A stretch of DNA of 64,000 nucleotides from Albifimbria verrucaria (taxonomy: Eukaryota; Ascomycota; Sordariomycetes; Hypocreales; Stachybotryaceae), in the NCBI GenBank assembly GCA_020081605.1, contig JAHREC010000045.1, positions 1,054,001 to 1,118,000 of the forward strand. The letters are read 5' to 3'. Within the stretch, counting starts at the first letter, position 1, and every line of letters starts with the position of its first letter. Of this stretch, positions 11,960-29,312 are shown one piece after another. Below the pieces are notes generated by a model. It was given only the letters and a program-made list of their open reading frames with translations, was not told the DNA's origin and did not search any database. A program made the translations under genes and the position numbers.

Positions 11960-13460
11960 CTATTTGCTCATTGTCCATACTGAAAGTGGAGCGAGATGCC
12001 CTGCCCTGCTCAATATCAATACTTCCCTCTCAGCAATATCATCCCTCACAAAATAATCACTTAGCGGCCAAGCTTCCGTTCTGGTTGTAACGCGTTCGAT
12101 TTCTTGGCTATCCGGTGGAGGTGATGGAGATTGACTTCTTGGCCAGGGCTCTATAGTTTGCTCTGGTATCGCCTTCAGTTCAAGGTTGTCACCGCCCTCC
12201 TTGAAGTTACCTGCATAATTGATCCCATTTGATGCGATTCTGCTACTGAATCGTTTCGAGAATATTGTGCTAGGAGTAGCCGTAGTACTATCGAGTTTAT
12301 CTGAAGTGAATGTGGTATGAATATCTCGAAGAATTGGTCTGAGAACCGGGATGCATTGTACTAGAATTGTACCAGCAACCTCGGACGAGTACCTAGTGAG
12401 GTCAAGTTAGAAAGTTTTGTCAGTTTTAACAGAACAACAAGGAAATACCGTACCAAACTTGTGACATAGCATTACGCCCTAGCAGTATGTCAGCACGAGT
12501 TATCATGTAAATGTTATGGAAAATAACTTACAAATATACCACTGATCGCGTTTGTTGCCCTCGTCTTTCCATGCAACACGAACAGCTGCCACAGTAGCGA
12601 CTCTGTTTCATCATATTAGGTAACTTATTAGCATGAATGGGTTGTCGGTGGCTTACATGATGCCCAAACTCATCGTGAAGCACAAGCCAATTTTCTCGAC
12701 CCGCCGCATCTCTAGTCGTCGTGCAATGAGCCAAGGAAACGTGGCAAACACAAAGTCCATGACAATGTTGTATACTGTTTGTGCTGTGAGTACTTGATGA
12801 GGTCGTTGTATTGTTCACGATGACTTACTGTTTCCGGCTTCTTTGAAATCGTTTCGGAAATTCCAACCGATGCAAAAGTCAAGTCGATACCAATTCTGGT
12901 AGCTTGGTTTACCGCATACTTTCGCCCACTGTAGTACGACCTTGCTGACCATGTATAAATTCATGGTGATAATGCAGAACCACAGTATGTATGCCTGTCT
13001 ACGGCTGCTGATTCTCAACAGAGTGACCCCAAACGCGGATTTCGTCCATGCCTGACCAATGAGTGTACCACAAGATGAGATGTTGATCAGAATGTGCATG
13101 CGGTCGTCCCATTTCTGTGTCGAGTGTTCGAGTATGTAGCCGGTCGCGAATTCATGAACAATGATTGCATTGTTGGCTAGAAGCACCATCTGCGGGACAG
13201 TCAGAATTATTTCCCATATGCTCATCTTCATCAGGACCCCAGAATGAATTGGAGGGGCGGCTGGCTATTCATACCCATGATACAATAAGGATATAGTCAT
13301 CATACCAAAGCCTATGGCCCCAGCTCAATTTGACCCATACTCTCGCGGCGAGGAAAGCTGTTGCGCCGGCGAATAGCGACCAAAGGCCAACATTGAGCTC
13401 TGCAAACGGGTTCACATAGAAATGGTGTGCCGCATCGTTGTCACGAACGCTCGGGAGCAT
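11960..13460 (-). CDS. Pth11-like seven-helix membrane receptor (fungal rhodopsin-like domain)
   Basis: An integral membrane protein of the large Pth11-like, GPCR-related family, which in plant-associated fungi senses surface or chemical cues. The start at 13460 opens an N-terminal hydrophobic helix followed by a WYDDYIL motif typical of the family's first cytosolic loop. After an intron (13190-13274) come helices with NNAIIVHEFATGYI and WTKSAFGVTLLRIS, then DFVFATFPWLIARRLEMRR and a helix ending in VAWKDEGNKRDQWYI. The last exon encodes WYSSEVAGTILVQCIPVLRP and a hydrophilic, proline- and serine-rich tail ending at 11960. At least four further short introns join in phase, and no frameshift is needed, unlike its neighbours. 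No CFEM domain is visible. It lies next to the PKS but is not evidently part of that cluster. The ligand is unknown. Confidence 0.85.
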
Positions 13461-18135
<4,675 letters not shown>

Positions 18136-19977
18136 GGAAACCCATATGTTCTTCAACGTACAAATATACTACTCGGGCACAGCCTGGGAATAAGGTGTGC
18201 ACCCGGTGGCTTGCACAACTACATAAATAGCCACTTTATATTCTTCTTCACATAGTTGACATTCATCAAGTCTAGATTAGTCGAAATTGATAATCTGTTG
18301 ATCAGGCCAAATCCTACATCTCTCAATGACTATGACAATTCTTATAACGTAGTAGATGCTGTCCTTGAGTTGCTATTCATTCTTGCCTTGTAAGAACCGA
18401 TGTTCATTGAACTTTCTGAACTATCTTGGAGCTGTGAAGCGGAGTTAGGCAGGTATTGGAAACCTAATGGCTAAGTTTAAATATTTATGTTGCTATTCTA
18501 GATCTTTCTAATATCGATGTTACTGGAATGGATCCATTGAAACGCACATATTATCAATAATATTTATGGGCATGGGAGAATATTGTTCGAACTCCCTCGA
18601 TTCTGATATCCGAAGTATCAGAGAGGGTCATCTGTAGTTTACCAGCGATCTGCCACCTTCGAATAACGAACTCGGTTTTACCAACATGGAGACTGCGATT
18701 CCTTGTAGTATGCTGTGGGTGTGACCTATCTATCTATCTCTCGAGTCCGTTAAGGTGCCCATAGCACCTAAGTAATTGTATTGGTACTCAAAGGAATTTA
18801 TAAACGGGACTAATAGTGACTATCGCGGCGAAGTGATATAAAAAGCAGGGAAATGATGATATGTCTGCCATTGGAGAATTTACTATGCCTTCAAGGTGTT
18901 TAGTTATCACCCTGTTTCAGTTGGCTAGTTCCCTAGTTTGCTACCTATCCTGCATGTTGGTGGATTCAGGGAGATGCGATCTGAACCAGAACCAAGACTG
19001 AGCAGTTTTCGATTTATCACAAGCAAAAGCGGTATTGCCTTGCATAAACATACAACCTTGTTTATACCGAGTCTGAGGCAATATAGTAAAAAGCCATGGT
19101 GGTTTTTTGACAAGTTCTCATTACAGTATAAGCAATTTCATAGTTAGAGCAAATCACGGGCGCATATCCGGACCTGCTTGGCGCTCACCGTTATCTGTGG
19201 AGAATCAGGTCAGGTCTGCTTTGTGGGACAAACTTGTCTCTTGCTATTTTTAATTTTGCATCTTAGCTGTAGGCGGCTGAGGAACCTTTGATGCCGTTTT
19301 ACCGAGTTTACCAAATTTGGTGATATACATTGGCAATTGCAAGGGATTTAGTTAGTATTTAGCAGCTTGTGGGCCAATAGCTCATCCCTCTAGCTCAGAA
19401 CATTGCGATGCTCCTAGGGATCTGATCGCCATGCAACGATCAATGTGACGAAAACCATCGTAGTTGATAGGAAATAAATGTGTCTCGATGTATAACCAGA
19501 GCATTTCGAGCTGTTAAATAGGCTAGGTTTATGCGGCTTTTAAATATTCCTGCTTTCTCAAGGTGTGAGACGCACGGCTCAAAATCGTTCCGCTTCTCCA
19601 CCATCTTGACTAAGAAGTGGATCAACAATCAAGAGTCCGTCTGGTAGGCAGGTTGAATTAGTCACACAGGCTGCACATTCCCCATTCGTTTAGAGGTGGG
19701 TGTAAGCGAATGTACTGCATAGTTCGAAGGAGCGCTTAGAATCCTGAACATGTTGACCGGCTCCAAATTTAGCCGTGATTCGTAATTGAAGCACATGAAT
19801 ACGCTCACAAGAGAGGAATACTATACGCTCAATGACAAGACATAGACCTAGGAAGCATAAATAAGCTATGCAGCCCACGCTGTTGTTTGCTCAATCTTCA
19901 TACAACTCAGACAGATCTCACCATCTCTACAGCATTTCACTAGCTAAGCCAACGCAACTCGGCTATATCCATTCATC
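18136..19977. other. Intergenic, nothing assigned
   Basis: AT-rich spacer between two plus-strand genes. No frame with family character is seen. The last few hundred bases should be the promoter of the epimerase-like gene. Confidence 0.4.
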
Positions 19978-21129
19978 ATGTCCGGCACAAAACTTCTTCT
20001 CACTGGCGCAACCGGTTATGTGTGAGTAGAACTCTAAAATCTGCAAGTTCGGCCTTATGATTGACTTCTCGTAGCGGAGGGACTGTGCTTACTCGCCTAA
20101 TTTCTTCATCAATCTCAGAAATTAAGGATCTTACCATCTCCGTCTTGGTGAGGAAACAAGAACAAGCCGATGCTTATGCCACAAAGGGATTGCACCTATA
20201 ATTTTCGAAGGCTTGAGCGACACCCAGCTTCTTAGAAAGATAGCGAGCGAGCAAGACATCGTCATTCACACAGCGGACTCTACAGATCCCAGTGCAGTTG
20301 AGGCCCTGGTTCTAGGACTCGCTGATCACGCCAAGGCTACGGGCCGTGCCGGAAATTTCTCCATCTTAGTGGAACGTCAAGCCTTGGCGACTATCCCATA
20401 ACTAAGAAACTTGTTGAGGACAGGGAGTTTTCCGATAAGGAAGATATCTTCAGCTATATGAAGTACAGGGAGACTCTTGATTCGTACGGCCAGCGTAGAA
20501 CGGACATCAAGACAGTTGAGATTGGCGAGGAAACCGGTGTTCAGACTTACATCATTAAAGCACCCCGCATCTACGGGCGTGGCACCGGCTTCTTCAACAA
20601 GAAATCAGCACACATCCCTTGGTTGATTGCTGGCGCTGTCGCTGCTGGACAAGCTGAGTTTGTTGGCGACGGCTCTGCGGTTTGGGACGATGTTCATGTT
20701 GTCGATGTTGCCAGCCTCTTCGAGATCATTCTAGGGCGACTACTGAAAGCTGAAGAGATCCCTTCAGGAAGCAAAGGAATCTATTTTGCAGCTTCCTTGA
20801 GACATTCATGGAAACAGCTGGCTGAAGGAATCGCCAAGGCAGGTGCCGAGCTCGGTCACCTGAAGTCATCCGAGCCGAAGCAGATTAGCCTCGAAGAGGC
20901 GGCAAAGAAGTACACTGGAGGTGATTTGCTGACGGCTGAAGTTGGAATAGCATCAACGTAAGTCACGCCATAAACTTGGAACTCCATTGATCTAACAAGA
21001 TATCGTAGATCTCTCACTATTACCCAGCTTGGCTTGGAGATGGGTTGGAAATCAACGAAGAATGAAGAGGACTTCCAGCGCTCTATTCGGGAAGATTTTG
21101 AGTTGCTCTATCCTACTACTCAGAACTAA
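19978..21129 (+). CDS. NAD-dependent epimerase/dehydratase-like protein (extended SDR/NmrA type)
   Basis: A Rossmann-fold protein of the atypical extended SDR group. The N-terminus KLLLTGATGYVGG is the dinucleotide-binding loop and is interrupted by an intron (about 20020-20073). Later come SVLVRKQEQADAYATKG, IVIHTADSTD, a MKYRETLDSYGQRRTDI stretch, IKAPRIYGRGTG and DDVHVVDVASLF, followed by a C-terminal helical part; a third exon starts near 21009. The order matches fungal proteins often annotated as nucleoside-sugar epimerases. A clear catalytic YxxxK is not evident, so the reaction is unknown and it could instead be a redox-sensing NmrA-like protein. Frames shift near 20188 (G run) and 20355 (A/T runs), resuming each time with conserved residues. 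Cytosolic, no signal peptide. Confidence 0.78.
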
Positions 21130-21592
21130 TATTACTAATGTAAAACCTTTCCAACATTAGATATATAGAAATAGATTTCACCAATTGACTTGAGATGATT
21201 GCAGAAACATAGCTCACAAGCATGGAGCTAGATTTAAAGGTTGTGCAGTGCATGTTAGTTATGAGTGTTTAGCTTGGTAATTGATTGAGTCCTTTAAACG
21301 CAAACGCAGACTCAAACGTTTCTCAACCCGCCAACATCCACTGCTCTACCGGATTTTCATAAAAGTTCATCAAGTGATAATGATTCAAATCATTCAACGA
21401 AGACTATATGTGTACAGTAACCATACGATTCTTCTACAATAAGATACCGACCCTTGGCACAAGAGCTGTATACGTGTAATAAGGGCTGCTCCGAGTGCCC
21501 TATCATCTACATGCACCATGAAATCTGCGTATACATGCCAGAGAAATTGCATCTTCTTTACACAATAGCATTCTTTACCATAATCTAATGAT
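21130..21592. other. Spacer between converging genes
   Basis: Short tail-to-tail spacer between the epimerase-like and GH43-CBM1 genes. No coding signal is seen. Confidence 0.5.
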
Positions 21593-23457
21593 TTATAGGC
21601 ACTGTGAATACCACTCATTGCTTACTTTGCAGCTTCCTTGGGCACAACATGTTGGCCCAGACCAGTCTCTGCCACCACACTGCCCATAAAGCTGAGCACA
21701 TGTACCTGTGGGCCCAGTCTGGCTACTGCTTGAGGTGGAAGTCGCTGAAACACTCCTAGTTGCCGTTGAAGAGACAGGAGGGTCCACAGGCGGGTTTCCT
21801 GGCAAAGGACTGTCCGGATTCTCAATCCTGAATTCCTTAACCTTGACAGTTCCCCCAATGCCTTCGTGGCATAGTTGAAAACACCGAACCGGAAGGCAAC
21901 GAAAAACTCCCAACGGTTGTGGAGCGCATATGAGCCTCCAAGCTGCTGGAAGTTACTGCCATCAGTGCTCCAAGAGAGTTGAGCCTGGTTGCTGTTACCT
22001 TGTACTCCAAAAGTCGGCTTAACGTCAGCAGTGATACGCAGCCAGATGTCACTGTCACCGGACGCGACACGGCTCAAATCAGCATTTCCAGTAGCCACAA
22101 TACTACCAGCAGAAGTAACCTTCCAGCCACCATTCTGGTTGGCGACAGTGATGCCAGTAACCTGAACCAGTTTTAAAGTGGTGCCCTGTTTCTGCAGCCC
22201 AATATAGGCAGAGGTGTCTCGCAGAATAGCTACACCTGCGATGTCCCCGTCCTTCATTTGCCCAAGATTCAAACGGAATGTTCCCTGGACTTAGGTCCAT
22301 GAATTCGATGCGTTAGGGTGTTACGTGCGTTAAGTAGGTTGTTAGTAACGGTCGCTGTACGGAGGTTAAGACCGCTACTCAAGCTCCAAGCACTATTGTC
22401 TGGGTTATGGTTCCATTGCCATTCCATGTGCAACGCTGAGCCACTGAAAGTATCCACTCGGAAACCTGTAGGTGTGACCGTCTTGCCGGATGGGTTGGGT
22501 GGGTTGCTGTAACTTGCGCCCCAACCACCGCTGGAATCGGTAGTGATTTTTGGGATACCATTTCCGTCAAATGTGATGGGCGCCAGTGCTGGCATTCTGC
22601 CATTGGGGTACGCATCAAGGAATGACATATAGTACCATTGGCCATTGGGAGTGTCAACGATACCACCCTGATGGGGAGTTCCAGAATTAGGAATAGGCGA
22701 TCGCATGCCGCTCAGAATCTGGTGCCGGGTGTAAGGGCCCCAGGGGCTGTTGGACTTGAGAACAAACTGGCCGTTGGCTGGTCGTGTAAGCCAGATGTAA
22801 TAACTGCCATTGATTCGGTAGAAACGCGCACCCTCAAGTGTCATTGAGGTTTCTGTCCAGACCCGCTGCGGAGAAGTTAGTTGAAAAGCCGTTCCACGTT
22901 TGAAAAGAGAAGTTGCATACCTGATCACGAACTGGCTTCAATCCGTCAGCCGAAAGCTGGACGACATTGATGTTGGTGTTTCCATAAGCTAGGTACATTG
23001 TATCGTCATCATCCACCAGCAAACCAACGTCGTAGTAGCAGGAGTTGATGGGCGGGTGCGCCGTCCATCGACCTGCAGGGTCGCTAGAGGTGAAGACGTA
23101 AGTCTTCGCAAAGTCAACACAGCCATACCAGTAGAAAACACCATTGCTCTTGCGGAACCGCATGGTACTAGCCCAAACGCCACCAACGTAAGCGGTACCG
23201 GTAGTATTGAGGTAGTAGTTGGTGCCAAACGAGAGCTCTGGGACCGAGTGGCCAATATACTGCCAGTTGACAAGATCATACGACTTCAGGATAGATGCAC
23301 CGGGAGATAGATGCATAGTTCCTGCAGAGTAGTAGTAGGTATCGCCGACTCGAAAGATATCGAGATCTGGAAGATCCTGCCAAATCACCGGGTTGTTGAA
23401 AGCTCGGCACGTGGCCGAGAATGCCGCGAGGCATACCGAGAAGATGGATTTCTTCAT
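21593..23457 (-). CDS. GH43 hemicellulase with C-terminal CBM1
   Basis: Secreted glycoside hydrolase of family 43 (beta-xylosidase, arabinofuranosidase or arabinanase activities). A signal peptide precedes [19 protein letters not shown], which holds the general-base aspartate. The second acidic site is [14 protein letters not shown] and the proton donor is in [17 protein letters not shown]. One intron (22866-22920) joins in phase between DQ and RVW. After the five-bladed domain comes a beta-sandwich with [15 protein letters not shown], then a P/T/S-rich linker and a CBM1 whose cysteines and aromatic residues (YGQCGG, EWYSQCL) are intact. Frame breaks near 22291 and in the C run at 21852-21856 look like missing bases, because the CBM1 is read correctly after the second. 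CBM1 binds cellulose and would hold the enzyme on plant cell walls. Substrate is not decidable from sequence alone. Confidence 0.9.
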
Positions 23458-24412
23458 GGCTACCTGTCAGCTTGAGCAGATTTTCCTATGCCAATGGTCG
23501 TGGTTTGTATGCGGCGTTGCTAACCTAGGTATTTGCCGTGCTCAATGCTTTTATACAAACCACCAGCCAAGCTAGCATCATATCAGGCACAGGAATCATT
23601 GATTCCGAGATCTGTGGGAACAGGAACCTTGCTGCTACTAACTCCGTCCTCATTGTTGCTGCACATTTAGGCTTGATGCATCACAGTCTTTGGATTGGCG
23701 CAGCAACCCATGTCCAATTCTTCCACAGTAGGCATGAAGGGAGGTTGAGCTCCTCATTGCCCCCACTTGAAGAATCCACGAACCCCATATTTCTCCGCGC
23801 AGGACTGCTGTGCCAAGCACACCGAGTCGGTTCTTATGAGGGAATACACCCGTGTTCATTCAAGCCATTGCTCAAGTTGCTGAGGGAAGTGGTGGCGGTA
23901 ATGGGAACTGCAGTATTTAAGCGTCGGCTGCAGGGTCGCCGGTTGTCTATAACCGCACCAAACAAATTCCTTGGCAACGGAACGGTTAGTTACTATCATA
24001 CGTGTGATGTTGTGATCAAAAAGATCACTTAAGCAAAAGCAGTGAAGAATTGAACTCTGGTAGAGATGATGCGATTGATTGGCCATAGGCGTGCTTTTAT
24101 GAAGCTGGATGCATCCATCACATCCTATGAAAGTGTCAAGTTGACTTTCAGAAAATATTGAGCTGCGAACTCCATATTATTCTTCATTGCCTATATACTC
24201 CTTATGTATGGGCCTAGAGCTGATGCGCTGGTGATATCTCTGTTATCACGGGGTTTGATCAGGGGTTTATATCAGTACATTGTCCAATTCCCTGGTTCCC
24301 TGATTCATCATCAGCTTAGCAGTTTAATTACAGATGAAGGTTCCCAATCACTAATAATTAACCACTTCGCCCAATTTTTGGATCAAATAGTCCTATGTGG
24401 TTGCCAATTGGT
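23458..24412. other. Intergenic upstream of the GH43-CBM1 gene
   Basis: Contains the promoter of the minus-strand GH43-CBM1 gene and the 3' end of the Ras-like gene. No further coding frame is supported. Confidence 0.4.
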
Positions 24413-25086
24413 TCATTGGTTCATTCTTTTGCCCCCTAAGAGCCCAAGCAAGCGCGACTTCCAACCTTGTTTCTTCTTTTGAAGGCTGTCGGTTGCGTCT
24501 ATTAATGTGACGTGTTCTGGCTGGGAGGCTTTTTGCGTTGATTCCTTATAACGTCGTACTAGATCTATTAATACTTTATCCACATTCGTGCCAACTTTTG
24601 CTGAAGTTTCAACATAGTCACCACCTATATCTTGTGCCAGTGATATTGCCTCTTCAGCTGGTACCTCGCGATATTCTGTTGATAAATCCGATTTGTTGCC
24701 AACCAGAATACGAGGCAAATGTTTCCATACTAGTCGATGAGCCTCATCGAAATAATTCCTGATTTCCAAAAATGTTTTTCTGTCTGAAAGATCAAACACA
24801 ATGACTAATGCGTCCGTAACATGTAGGTTACACTTGTACATCGACCAGCGCTCTATTCTTAGTTCTAATGGATCAATCAAGCAATCTTGGCCATCAACGA
24901 CCAGCCGTGTTCGCAACGAACACTCCAGGGTTGGGTCGTACTTCTTCTTTGTTAACGATAGAAATGTAACCACTGGGATTGAACTCATACACATTCGCAA
25001 TTAGGGTCTCTACCAATGAGATTTTCGATGAGGGTAGTGTTGCCAACACCGGCTGATCCAACCACCACAACATTGAGTTGCAACAT
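24413..25086 (-). CDS. Degenerate Ras-like small GTPase
   Basis: A single-domain protein with the Ras fold. The first exon, from ATG at 25086, has GSAGVGNTTLIENL, where the P-loop lysine of GxxxxGK[ST] is replaced by asparagine. After a short intron (about 25027-25067, boundaries uncertain) the switch I threonine is kept in KKYDPTLEC. The DxxGQ motif is lost: the sequence reads IDPLELRIERW. The guanine-specificity motif VGNKSDL and the ETSAK loop are intact. The C-terminus ends GGKRMNQ with no CAAX box or other prenylation cysteine. Loss of both the lysine and the DxxG glycine should abolish normal GTP hydrolysis and phosphate binding. It is either a pseudo-GTPase that keeps the fold or a decaying paralogue of Ras/Rsr1. 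No frameshift is needed after the intron. Confidence 0.75.
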
Positions 25087-27643
25087 TATGAGTTTTTGGT
25101 GTTTTGTCGTGAATTGCAGGTCAATGAACATGGTACAGATGACTCAAATCTAGCCATCGCCTCGGGTGGAATGTAAAGTCCCCAGAAGATCGGAGATAAG
25201 GCTATTAAAGTCCGAGCTTTGAGGGGTTTCCAAGTACGTAGTTTCTCTGCCATGTCTCTGTTTCCAAAACATGAGCCATTGGCAGTTGTACACTCTAGAA
25301 AACACCTTTAATCAGCACACCGGTGGACAAAGTACCACTTGAACAATGAATCACTAAGAATGCTGGGCAAAGATTCTTGGATACGGTTTCATAGAAGAAA
25401 AGTTTCCAAGAAAGCCAACCGCAGAGCCGGTTCTGATGTCTCAACACACCACCGCCACTGCTACTATGAGTCCGACAACAGACGAGAGAATCGACTCGAA
25501 TATCAAGCTCAACAATAGCAATGCTAAACAAGCGACCGGTAGCATCGATAGTCTAATCATCGAACTCCAAACTAACTTGGGACCGTGACCGCTACGACAT
25601 GCCTATACGCAGCGAGGGAAATTGGCGTACTAGCAACAGTTCATTTGCTAACTCTTTGATATACCAAGACTTGACCTGGTTCTAATCAAGCAACTTCTGG
25701 TTTTACTTATTGAAGGCTGGGCCATTCAAGAAGTTGAAGCTCGATGAAGTGTCGAGGCCGAAGAGAGCCTGAAGATTTCATCTTTGGTGTGTACCTGATG
25801 ACGCACCAGATAGCGCACCCATAACTTGACATACTTGCAGGGATACATGACTCGGCCATGGTTAATAATGATTGATTGTGCCTCGCTTCATTGTCCCCGT
25901 GGTCATATCCTCAGGCTCTGGGCATGGAACTCAACCACTGGGTCTATGCAATATGCTACTGACCCTGAGCCCTTTGAGTTCTAGGGAGGCAGTCACTTTC
26001 TCTACTAAGCCTGCTGTAACTTGTTCTACTGGCTTGGGGGTCAAATTGAGTACCAACTTATTCTCCAACGTCAGTGTCATTGGCTGAGGCTTGACATATA
26101 GCCGTTCAGTCGTATATATCTATAGCAATACTACAACTTTTGAGCCGTTTTTGTGCGCAAAGGGGTGATTGAGATGATGCATTATAATTAGTGGGTGGCA
26201 CATAAAGTATCGAATTTCTTGTTCTTTATCCCTACCTTTTTTCTTTCCTCGTGGGCTCAGAAATCGTACTAAAGCTAATGATGTTTTAACGAAACGAGTA
26301 GTTTTGGAGAGCATACTTTCATTCATATCTATGGAGAGGGATCTGAATCACGACGCCTGTGCCGGTGAGTGGCATTAGCTCCTGATATACACATCGACCT
26401 TAAGGCCAGTAGCACAACATTAAAAGCTGAGCGGTTCTGAAGACTTCAACATTCTACAAGCGTTAAATCAAAGTTTGGATTCATGATTGTTGAAGCATAT
26501 CATGTGGTAGAAATTAGAACACATTCCCTATCTATTGACCATGATCCATATACTGGTGTGACTGGTAGGGCCCTCATCTGAGATGAACTACATGGTAAAG
26601 CGAAGCATCGATTACAGCGCTACAAGCGAGATTTTCGCAATTTCCGTCAGATCTCAGAAATTTGAGCTCGGACCTCTGTGCTGAATTAATCCAAGTAAGC
26701 ACTGTGCCCGTACTGGTATAGACAGCTATGTCAGGTCACAGCCGCAAGCCATTGTCCAACCTGGCTTGCGTTGCCTCCTTCTAGATTGAGTTTGGTAACA
26801 TGGATGTGCGTTTTGCGAATGTCATTCTTTGGGAAAAACTTCGATCACAATACATTTGAACATGTCTCGTGCTTCGTAAAAGTTGCCACAAGTTCATCCG
26901 TCACTCGTGAGAATGCAGCATGGCAGTATCTTACATGATTGTCTTATGTTCAAAGCTAGATCAACCGTGTGCTTTAGCACTAAATTATCCCATACATCTA
27001 TTCTTGATATATGTAGATTTAATCGATCATTGGCCCGGTTTCTTACTGTTTCCTCAGGGAGCTGCTCATTGCCCGATACCCAGTTTGATGTGATATCAAG
27101 TGATTATGATCAGCAACATGCTCGTCACAGCACTTCGGGTTAGGCTTGGCGTTGAACCACGGGCCAGTAGAAAGTTAATTCATTAGGCTGAAGCTGTCGA
27201 AGCCTTCTATACGACAAAGGGCCATTTCCAAGATTTAGTGGCTGGCTAATTACGGGCTACTTCACGGATAGGGGTGGCTGGTCGGCAATGTGTCCGGTGT
27301 TTGATAGGCCGTTCAACCCGTTTCGCTGAAGCTTGTGAAGATGGAAGAGGGGTGTCCCTGCTGCGAGGAACTGGGATTCCTGTTTCATTATTGACTTCGC
27401 GAGTCATGCTAAGTAAAGCCAAACGAACGAGGCATTGGGAATCGCCCATATGTCGTTTCCGATTCCTCTTTCTACTGTAAAACCTTTGTCTGTCTGGTCT
27501 CCGTCTCTCATTCACTCACCTTATCGTCATAATTCTTTGCTTCGCCCACGTAAATGGAAAAAATAAATTTTAACCTTACAAATGCATATCAATAGCTCCG
27601 GGTAGCTTGATCGAACATCGTGCACCCCCATGTTCCTGGAAAC
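25087..27643. other. Long intergenic stretch with possible gene relics
   Basis: About 2.5 kb with no assigned gene. A 41-codon frame (25466-25588, plus) starts MSPTTDERIDSNIKL and ends TNLGP, and may be a fragment. Around 25880-26087 both strands stay open with serine/threonine-rich or leucine/valine-rich readings, which could be a relic. I recognise no family in either. Confidence 0.3.
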
Positions 27644-29037
27644 ATGGTCTCTCCTAGCGTTGCCATTGTGGGTTTGACCAACGTCATGGAATAATTTGCG
27701 ATTTAGGGAATGCAAGAGTTATTGCTAACCTTCATAACTCTCTATAGGGATTCGAATGGGCATTCTTAATACTCGCCTATGTCACCGTTACCGCTCGAGT
27801 TTACGTTCGGATCGTCATCAGAAGAGACCGGCTCCGGTGGTCAGATGGCTGGTTACTGGTGGCTTTGCTATGCGCACAGGGATTACTGATTTGCGATACA
27901 CTCACATATCTGAAAAATGACATGAACAATTTCACAGACCCAAGTACATCCTTGATGAAGGTCCGTCGGCGTTACATTAAACCTCATGGAGGGATGTTAA
28001 CAAGAAATTTGGTCTAACATCGCGGTCATAGATACGATTCGCTACCAATTATTTCTTCGATGTCGGCATTTATTTCCCAAAATTTAGCATAATAGCCCTC
28101 TACTATCTGATTGTACCGCCAACTAAGCCAACGATGCGAAAAATACTACATGTCCTTACCATGATCACTATCTCAGCATGTCTCTTCACCTTCTTCGCAG
28201 ATACCTTTTGGTGCGGACCAGATCCCTCTGTCAATTGGTGAGTGACAAATCCTCTTGGAGCGTTACATAAAGTCATTTCAAAATATTGTACTTGCTCTTA
28301 CATATTTATCATCGCAGGCAACCGAACGGCTGCTCTTCTTGGGCTTCAATGGATCTCATGCGAGCAAATTGGTCACTCAATTTCTGCACCGAGATCCTCA
28401 GTGCGTACATTTGTGACTACGCCATAAATTACTTAAACTGACTCCAATCTAGATTTATTGTTTCCATTTCCCTTAATTAGCGATCTGAAACTCTCGACAC
28501 GGCGAGAAAAGTTTAGTCTTGGGTTAATATTTGCCATGGGGTTCATCACTATAGGAGTCAGCATAGGTCGATTTGTGACAATGGTCTACGTCGATAATGC
28601 AATCCCTGTTTGTAAGTGATTAGCAGAAAATGCCCTCAATACCTACGAACACCATCCTAACAGTCCAAGATATTTGGGCCACTACCGAGTTCTGTACATC
28701 CATTATCATTGTCGCGATGACTGCATTGAAACCGCTATTGAAGAAGATTACAAGGGTTATCTCCTCGACTGTAGGTGGCATTGATGCTGGGACAGCGTAT
28801 CGTTTATCAGGAAATGAACACAATATGCGAAGTAGAAGGGAATCACTAACTGAAGTGGAGATGGGAAGGTATTGGAGGAATCTAAACCCAGAGTTTCAGG
28901 CTCAGCGCTCAATCTCCTCTCGGGGAGGCAAGAATGAGAGCGAAGAAGAACTCAATGGTTTAGGTGGCCGGCAAATCAGGAAGACTGAGGAAATTTCCAT
29001 ATCCAGTGAGGCTATCGGGGAAGGGGATGTCAGGTAA
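27644..29037 (+). CDS. Second Pth11-like membrane receptor
   Basis: Same family as the receptor at 11960-13460. Assembled from about six exons with in-phase GT-AG introns (about 27669-27746, 27960-28030, 28238-28317, 28412-28452, 28612-28662). Visible helices include GFEWAFLILAYVTVTARVYV, WSDGWLLVALLCAQGLLI, FFDVGIYFPKFSIIALYYLI, ILHVLTMITISACLFTFF and a segment with FAMGFITIGVSIGRFVTMVY. The family's cysteine loop appears as TFWCGPDPSVNW and is followed by NGCSSW. The sequence QDIWATTEFCTSIIIVAMTAL forms the last helix before a hydrophilic, glutamate- and serine-rich tail. The first exon is short and the start at 27644 is the least certain point; an alternative ATG lies at 27630. No frameshift is needed. 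Ligand and role are unknown. Confidence 0.8.
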
Positions 29038-29312
29038 GCTTCATAGACACTTGGTAGTACAAGATTATCGCGGCTTATATCGTGGACGATATAAACAAGT
29101 TACATTGGATAGAATAGATAGTATCGCGCACTGGGTATCTCAGCCCCTGGGTCACTCCACACATTTTGAGTCACTACAAATTTCTTGTCATACATAGATA
29201 CTGAGTTCTTCAGTGGGCATTAATATTTAATAATTGGCCTGCTTTCTAGAGGCACCTGCAAATACTCCCTCTTTCAGGTCACCAAATGTTGCGACTTATA
29301 ACATCCATTCCA

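Noticed and set aside
12528..12818. A separate small gene inside the Pth11-like locus
   Set aside because: The frame crosses introns; its parts are explained by exons of the receptor in other frames.
25872..26087. Serine/threonine-rich plus-strand protein
   Set aside because: The opposite strand is equally open and protein-like, there is no start context or signal peptide, and no family is recognised.
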